Source: Prolixibacteraceae bacterium
GTDB taxonomy: Bacteria; Bacteroidota; Bacteroidia; Bacteroidales; Prolixibacteraceae
Length of the DNA stretch: 39,626 nucleotides
NCBI GenBank assembly: GCA_027859005.1
Contig: JAQIBQ010000025.1
Coordinates: 1 to 39,626, forward strand
Direction of reading: 5' to 3'
Shown: piece after piece, positions 34,944 to 39,626 of the stretch
Position numbering within the stretch: the stretch's first letter is position 1
Layout: the number at the start of each line of letters is the position of its first letter
Position numbers and translations under genes: made by a program
Notes under the pieces: model-generated
Told to the model about the DNA's origin: nothing
Seen by the model: the letters and a program-made list of their open reading frames with translations, nothing else
Databases searched by the model: none

Positions 34944-35794
34944 TAAGAATAATTGTCATATTTTCGACTTTAATAATTTGCCAACTTTCACTTAAGGCAC
35001 AGAATGACAAACATTTTACAAACAAATGGTTTTCACTTCACGAGGGCTTTCGAAATATACTTTCTGATCAAATTACAACAGAAAACCGCCTCGACTTTTT
35101 AAATAATTTATACACGCAGGACGAAGTTTCTGATTTCTCTTATTTTGAAGCATCAATAAAACTTCGAAGAAATGATAAGTATCAAATAGATGGCCGTTTA
35201 ATGCTTTACAATAATTTAGTTCCCTATTGTTTCAACTTATCCTATACCCGTTGGCTAAATTCTAGCTTTGGAATTATTGTAGGTTCAATGGCCAACAGGT
35301 ACTACCTTACCGAATTCTACGGATTCTATCCATCGATATTCGAAAAAGACATTACTGTACGATACATTTCACGTCAGTGGAATATATCTCATTTAGGGTT
35401 TTATCTTGGTCCTACTTACCAACTAAAGTACAAAACAATTGAATTAAATGTACTTCTTAAAGCAGGTTTAGGAACCTTCTATCCTTTTCAACAAAGAGAT
35501 ATTATTAAAGAAAATAAGTCGAATTTAAAATACGTTTACGATTATAAAACACGGTCGAATTATACCATGTTCTACATGCCCGAAGCCGAACTTTTAATTG
35601 ATTTATTTGAGTACAAAAAAGCCATTATTGGAGGCCGCATAAAACTAGGATACACCTATTCGCGAACAGCAATAAATTACGATCTTACCATTTATAAATG
35701 GAACTATAACTCTTCTCGTGAAGAATTAGTTCGGCTACCCAAACACAACTTTCAACAACTCGATTGGGATTTTGGGATATTTATTCGTTGGTAA
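34940..35794 (+). CDS. Small putative outer-membrane beta-barrel protein
   Basis: The 284-residue protein has a signal peptide (to LKAQ) and a chain of alternating aromatic-hydrophobic strands, such as YCFNLSYTRWL, IIVGSMANRYYL, LGFYLGPTYQL and AIIGGRIKLGYTY. It ends in FIRW, an aromatic C-terminus that fits outer-membrane insertion. The family is not recognised. The four-base overlap with the Cys-rich lipoprotein gene points to a joint function, such as a surface lipoprotein with its membrane anchor or exporter. It converges on the TonB receptor gene with a 14-base gap. Confidence 0.72.
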   Translation: MIRIIVIFSTLIICQLSLKAQNDKHFTNKWFSLHEGFRNILSDQITTENRLDFLNNLYTQDEVSDFSYFEASIKLRRNDKYQIDGRLMLYNNLVPYCFNLSYTRWLNSSFGIIVGSMANRYYLTEFYGFYPSIFEKDITVRYISRQWNISHLGFYLGPTYQLKYKTIELNVLLKAGLGTFYPFQQRDIIKENKSNLKYVYDYKTRSNYTMFYMPEAELLIDLFEYKKAIIGGRIKLGYTYSRTAINYDLTIYKWNYNSSREELVRLPKHNFQQLDWDFGIFIRW

Positions 35795-35808
35795 AAATCA
35801 ACTGATCA

Positions 35809-38178
35809 CTAAAAATTTATCCGATACAACATCATTGGAAACATTCCTTGCTGATAGACGTAATCGATTGCTTTTTTGCTTGAGCTGTAAAACGAGTTGT
35901 ACACATTTTGATGATTGCTTAAGTTGGTAATATCAAGCGCCCATTCTTGTGTGGTTTTTTTTCCGTTCATTTTAAACGACACCCTTGCATCGAGCCTAAA
36001 ATAACTTTTTTCACGTTGGCTATAGGCTTTCGAATGATCGTACTTCGTTTCATTATTTGCTATTGACTTTTCTAAATCGATAAATAAATTGCGCTTTCCT
36101 CCCGCTGAAATCATACGCACATTCATATCGATCGACATTTTGTCGTTAATTGGAATTTCGTATCCACCCAAAGCATTCACCACGTAATTGGTATTGAATT
36201 CAGTGTTTCGCCACACACCATCGCTCGGTAAATATTTTGATTCAAAAAGCGAAGTTGTAATTAAAAAATAGTAATTGTTGTTGAGGTATTTTTCCAGAGT
36301 AAATTCGGTACCATAGTTTCGAGCCAAACCTCCATTTACCAAATTGTCTACACGATCTTGATGAAACGAACTACCAGCATTTACCATCGAAAAATAGCTA
36401 CTTGAATTTTTAATTGGAATATTGTACAAATATTGGTAATAGCCTTCCACTTTCAATTTTAAATTTTCCGCCAGATACTGATCGTATCCTACCACAAAAT
36501 GATGTGCTTTAGAAAAATCTAAATTAATATTAGTCTTTTCGTAGGTTTCATTAGTACGATCGTAGGCCTCTGTAAGTAAAATATAAAATGGTTGCATTTG
36601 TGAGTGCTTTCCATATGCAAAACTAATTTTTCTCGATTCGCTTAGCTTGTACGATAAACTTGCACGAGGATCGATAGAGTAAGTTGAATTGTAAAAGAAA
36701 AATTGAGAATACAAACCACCATAAAAAGTAAGTCCATTGGTAAAATGATGCTGCCACTCGCCAAAACCCTGTATTAAATTTAATCCGTTTTCTTTTGTGT
36801 CCAGCTGCTTAATGTATTGTCCATACATTGGGGGATCATACACTTCGCCCGTAACACTGTCGACATAATTCACGCCAAACGACTCGAAGGTAGCACCTGT
36901 TTTAAATGTGTTTTTTGAATTTATTTTAAGTGTATATTTTGTCGATGCCGATAACCTAATTTCTTTGTTCCCTTCACCATAAAAACGTTTGTCGGCTGCG
37001 TTATCAAAAGTTGAATCGATTTGAGTAGATACACCCTGATACGAAATGGCTGCTGTGGTATAAATGTTTGAACGCTTGTTTGGAAAAAAACGATGCGTGA
37101 TACCAGCAATTCCCATTTGTGATCCATTTTCAGTTCGTTCAAAAGTATCATAAGTATTTCCTCCTTCTTCGCTGCTTGGTTCAAATTTTATACTGCTATT
37201 ACCACCAACTGAAAACAGTGAAAAGGTACCCAGTTTTTTTGTTGGAAAATTAAGTTTTAAGGTTAAATCCTGGTATTCCGGAACAGCTCCATCAGCAACA
37301 TCTAAACCCAACAAATTCATTACCGATAAAACCGAATACCGATAGTTGATCATGTATGAAGAACCTGCAATTTTTGAAATAGGACCTTCTGCTCCCAGCT
37401 CAAAGCCGTTGAAACCAATTTGTCCTACAAATTCATGTTTCTTGTTATTTCCATTTCGCATTTTTAAATCGAAAACACCCGAAAGTGCATTACCATATTC
37501 GGCAGGAAAAGCACCGGTAAAAAAATCGGAGTTCGACAGAACGTTATTGTTCAGCATACTTACTGGCCCTCCTGTAGAGCCAAGTGCCCCAAAATGGTTA
37601 GGATTTGGAATGTTGATTCCCTCCAATTTCCACAACAAACCTTGAGGCGAATTTCCACGAATAATAATATCATTTCTACTATCGTTAGCAGTTATTACTC
37701 CTGCAAAATTCGATGCCATTCGGGATGGATCACCCAAACTACCAGCAAATCGCTCGGTTCCTTTTACCGAAAAAGAACGGGCACTTAATACAGCCATTTT
37801 ATTGCGAGTCTCTCCATTTTTCAAAGCAGTTACAACCACTTCCTCAACGTTTACTACTTTCTCGGTTAGTGCAATGCTCACCACTTTCTCTTTGCCTGAT
37901 GTTAATTCGAGATTACGCATTTCAAAGGGTTCATAACCCATAAAACTCACGTTAAGACTGTATCGTCCAATTGGTACATTGAATAATTCAAATTCACCAC
38001 TTTCATTGGAAATAGTTCCCAGCGACTTTTCACCCAAACCAATGGCAACATTAGCTCCAGGTAATGCACCTTTAGTAACTTCGTCTATTATAACTCCGCG
38101 AATGTTTTGTGTAAACTGTGCTTTTGCATTAAAAAAAAATAGTAAATAGAACAAAACAAATAAACTGAATTTTCTCAT
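35809..38178 (-). CDS. TonB-dependent outer-membrane receptor with carboxypeptidase-like regulatory domain
   Basis: The 789-residue protein has a signal peptide (to AKAQ), then a CarboxypepD_reg-like domain (about 25-110, GVIIDEVTKGALPGANV ... VSFMGYEPF). A TonB-box-like EEVVVTAL leads into a plug (about 115-245) with IIIRGNSPQGLLWKLEGI, and a barrel to the terminal YRINF. It is shorter than SusC-type receptors (about 1000), has no SusD beside it, and so fits a receptor for siderophores, cofactors or small ligands. Ligand unknown. The gene stands alone, with the M16 peptidase divergent upstream. Confidence 0.93.
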   Translation of the reverse strand: MRKFSLFVLFYLLFFFNAKAQFTQNIRGVIIDEVTKGALPGANVAIGLGEKSLGTISNESGEFELFNVPIGRYSLNVSFMGYEPFEMRNLELTSGKEKVVSIALTEKVVNVEEVVVTALKNGETRNKMAVLSARSFSVKGTERFAGSLGDPSRMASNFAGVITANDSRNDIIIRGNSPQGLLWKLEGINIPNPNHFGALGSTGGPVSMLNNNVLSNSDFFTGAFPAEYGNALSGVFDLKMRNGNNKKHEFVGQIGFNGFELGAEGPISKIAGSSYMINYRYSVLSVMNLLGLDVADGAVPEYQDLTLKLNFPTKKLGTFSLFSVGGNSSIKFEPSSEEGGNTYDTFERTENGSQMGIAGITHRFFPNKRSNIYTTAAISYQGVSTQIDSTFDNAADKRFYGEGNKEIRLSASTKYTLKINSKNTFKTGATFESFGVNYVDSVTGEVYDPPMYGQYIKQLDTKENGLNLIQGFGEWQHHFTNGLTFYGGLYSQFFFYNSTYSIDPRASLSYKLSESRKISFAYGKHSQMQPFYILLTEAYDRTNETYEKTNINLDFSKAHHFVVGYDQYLAENLKLKVEGYYQYLYNIPIKNSSSYFSMVNAGSSFHQDRVDNLVNGGLARNYGTEFTLEKYLNNNYYFLITTSLFESKYLPSDGVWRNTEFNTNYVVNALGGYEIPINDKMSIDMNVRMISAGGKRNLFIDLEKSIANNETKYDHSKAYSQREKSYFRLDARVSFKMNGKKTTQEWALDITNLSNHQNVYNSFYSSSKKAIDYVYQQGMFPMMLYRINF

Positions 38179-38361
38179 AGTTAGAATGATCTAGGTTTTT
38201 TATTAATGACAATGGTTTTATTGAATAGTCCAAATATCCTTCACATTTTTTTCTTAAACAATAATAATATCCTGAATTGCAGTTAAACGTGACTCAATTG
38301 CAGAATTATACCTCCGAATTGAATTGCTTTGTTTAATAAATTTTTACAAGCATTTTTTTTC

Positions 38362-38369
38362 TACTTTTG
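38362..38369 (+). promoter_or_regulatory. -7 element of the M16 peptidase gene
   Basis: TACTTTTG matches TAnnTTTG and lies 21 bases before the ATG at 38391. Confidence 0.55.
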
Positions 38370-38390
38370 CAGACCTTATAAAATGAATAA

Positions 38391-39611
38391 ATGGAATATC
38401 AGATCTTTCCGTTGAAAAATGGAATACGGGTTATACACCAACAAGTTGATTCACCCGTTGCACATTTTGGTGTGATAGTTAATACCGGTTCTCGCGATGA
38501 GCTAGAACACGAACAGGGTATGGCTCATTTTATTGAACACACCATTTTTAAAGGAACCAAAAAACGAAAAGCGGTACAAATTATTAACCAATTAGAAGAT
38601 GTTGGCGGTGAATTAAATGCCTACACAACCAAAGAAGAAACAGCCATTTATGCTACTTTTTTGAACGAGTACTACCAACGTACTATTGAATTGGTAAGCG
38701 ATATTGTGATCAATTCAACCTTTCCAGAAAAAGAACTGATACTTGAAAAAGAGGTAATAATTGAAGAAATAAACTCGTACAACGACTCTCCTTCAGAATT
38801 AATTTACGATGAATTTGAAGAATTAGTTTTCAACAGTCATCCAATTGCAAGAAACATTTTAGGTACACCTGAAAAAGTACGCTCATTTAACAAGGAGCAA
38901 GTAAAGCAATTCATGAAAAAAAATTACCAAACAAACGAAATGGTAATTTGCTCTGTTGGAAAGATTAAACCCACAAAATTTGAATCGCTAATTAGAAAGC
39001 ATTTCGAGTTAATGGATGAGAATGTTAGCGAACGAAACAGAATTCCTTTTAACGGTTATATTCCTCAAAATATTGAAGTTGAAAAAGACACTTTCCAGTC
39101 GCATTGCGTGATTGGTGCCGAGGCATACAAACTAACCAACGAACTAAGACTTCCAATGGTATTGCTTAACAATATTCTTGGCGGAAGCTCAATGAACTCG
39201 AGGTTAAACATGGCGCTGCGCGAACGAAATGGATTAGCCTATAATGTTGAGGCTAACTACTCATCCTATACCGATACTGGTGTATTTATGATTTATTTCG
39301 GAACCGAACGCAACAATTTGTACAAAGCAATTGATTTGGTTGAAAGTGAATTTCGAATTTTACGAGCTAAAAAACTTGGTCCAAAAATTCTGGCAAAATC
39401 GAAAAAACAGCTTATCGGACAACTGGCCATAGCCAACGAAAATCGCGAAGATTTAATGCTAACCATTGGCCGAAGCTATTTGTACTTCAATAAAGTTGAC
39501 CGCTTACAAGATGTTTTCCAGAAAATTGAAAACATTACTGCCAACGATTTGCACAAAATTTCGAACGAAATATTGGCAAAAAATAATTTGTCGAAGTTAA
39601 TTTTCTTGTAA
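38391..39611 (+). CDS. M16-family zinc metallopeptidase (insulinase/processing-peptidase type)
   Basis: The 406-residue protein carries the inverted zinc motif HFIEH (H46, E49, H50) and the third ligand E126 in VIIEEINSY, 76 residues after H50, the normal M16 spacing. The second half (from about 215) is the inactive homologous domain with the R/Y-rich substrate-binding region (SSMNSRLNMALRERNGLAYNV). No signal peptide, so it is likely cytosolic, as for YmxG/PqqL-like bacterial members of about 400-430 residues. It is complete. An ATG at 39622, 10 bases after the stop, may begin another gene beyond the window. Confidence 0.93.
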   Translation: MEYQIFPLKNGIRVIHQQVDSPVAHFGVIVNTGSRDELEHEQGMAHFIEHTIFKGTKKRKAVQIINQLEDVGGELNAYTTKEETAIYATFLNEYYQRTIELVSDIVINSTFPEKELILEKEVIIEEINSYNDSPSELIYDEFEELVFNSHPIARNILGTPEKVRSFNKEQVKQFMKKNYQTNEMVICSVGKIKPTKFESLIRKHFELMDENVSERNRIPFNGYIPQNIEVEKDTFQSHCVIGAEAYKLTNELRLPMVLLNNILGGSSMNSRLNMALRERNGLAYNVEANYSSYTDTGVFMIYFGTERNNLYKAIDLVESEFRILRAKKLGPKILAKSKKQLIGQLAIANENREDLMLTIGRSYLYFNKVDRLQDVFQKIENITANDLHKISNEILAKNNLSKLIFL

Positions 39612-39626
39612 TTTACGGGTTATGAA

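Noticed and set aside
35809-38178. SusC-like receptor
   Set aside because: The protein is too short, with no SusD partner; it fits a general TonB-dependent receptor.

Overview
The window reads as a chromosomal segment of a low-GC Bacteroidota bacterium, probably an anaerobic or marine Bacteroidia lineage such as Marinilabiliales. This is inferred from gene families, not from a marker gene. The evidence is: TonB-dependent receptor with a carboxypeptidase-like regulatory domain, beta-propeller (Reg_prop/Y_Y_Y) sensor kinases, a DUF4252-type protein beside an ECF sigma factor, aromatic-ended outer-membrane barrels, and several start-proximal TAnnTTTG sequences matching the Bacteroidota -7 promoter element. 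TGA is used as an ordinary stop (for example at 15378-15380 and 34941-34943), so the standard code applies. I see no rRNA, tRNA, CRISPR array, intact transposase or prophage gene.

Layout. 1-5020: the tail of an unidentified gene, a repeat-like spacer, a secreted creatininase-family protein, a secreted beta-helix protein, a helical-repeat protein and an outer-membrane barrel with an acidic helical N-terminus. 5108-11631: two tandem giant sensor kinases with beta-propeller sensors and no output domain. 11707-14514: a peptidase E gene broken by one in-frame TGA, then a chemoreceptor-like protein. 14515-15377: a gene-free, repeat-laden spacer holding a diverged copy of the 3' end of the neighbouring ABC-F gene. 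15378-21332: an ABC-F ATPase, a divergent YidE/AAE-type transporter, and an rbfA - methyltransferase - lolE-like operon. 21898-26839: threonine dehydrogenase, an AlkD-like glycosylase, an ErcA-like regulatory alcohol dehydrogenase fused head-to-tail (TAG|ATG) with a PAS histidine kinase, and an acetate transporter. 27074-30760: a GH32-fold secreted protein lacking all three catalytic residues, uracil-DNA glycosylase, and a class V aminotransferase. 30920-32888: ECF sigma, anti-sigma-like protein and a secreted DUF4252/plug-like protein. 33465-39611: a HAD phosphatase, a Cys-rich lipoprotein overlapping a small barrel protein, a TonB-dependent receptor and an M16 peptidase.

How genes may work together. 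Most of the segment is housekeeping mixed with surface sensing. The units with clear functional coupling are the two tandem kinases, the ErcA/kinase pair (possibly with the acetate permease as part of a two-carbon metabolism theme), the sigma/anti-sigma/secreted-protein operon, and the lipoprotein/barrel pair. The best leads for something under-described are the sigma operon with its plug-like secreted partner, the catalytically dead GH32, the ErcA/kinase unit in a Bacteroidota context, and the mosaic ABC-F tail duplication in a spacer flanked by inverted two-hairpin modules.
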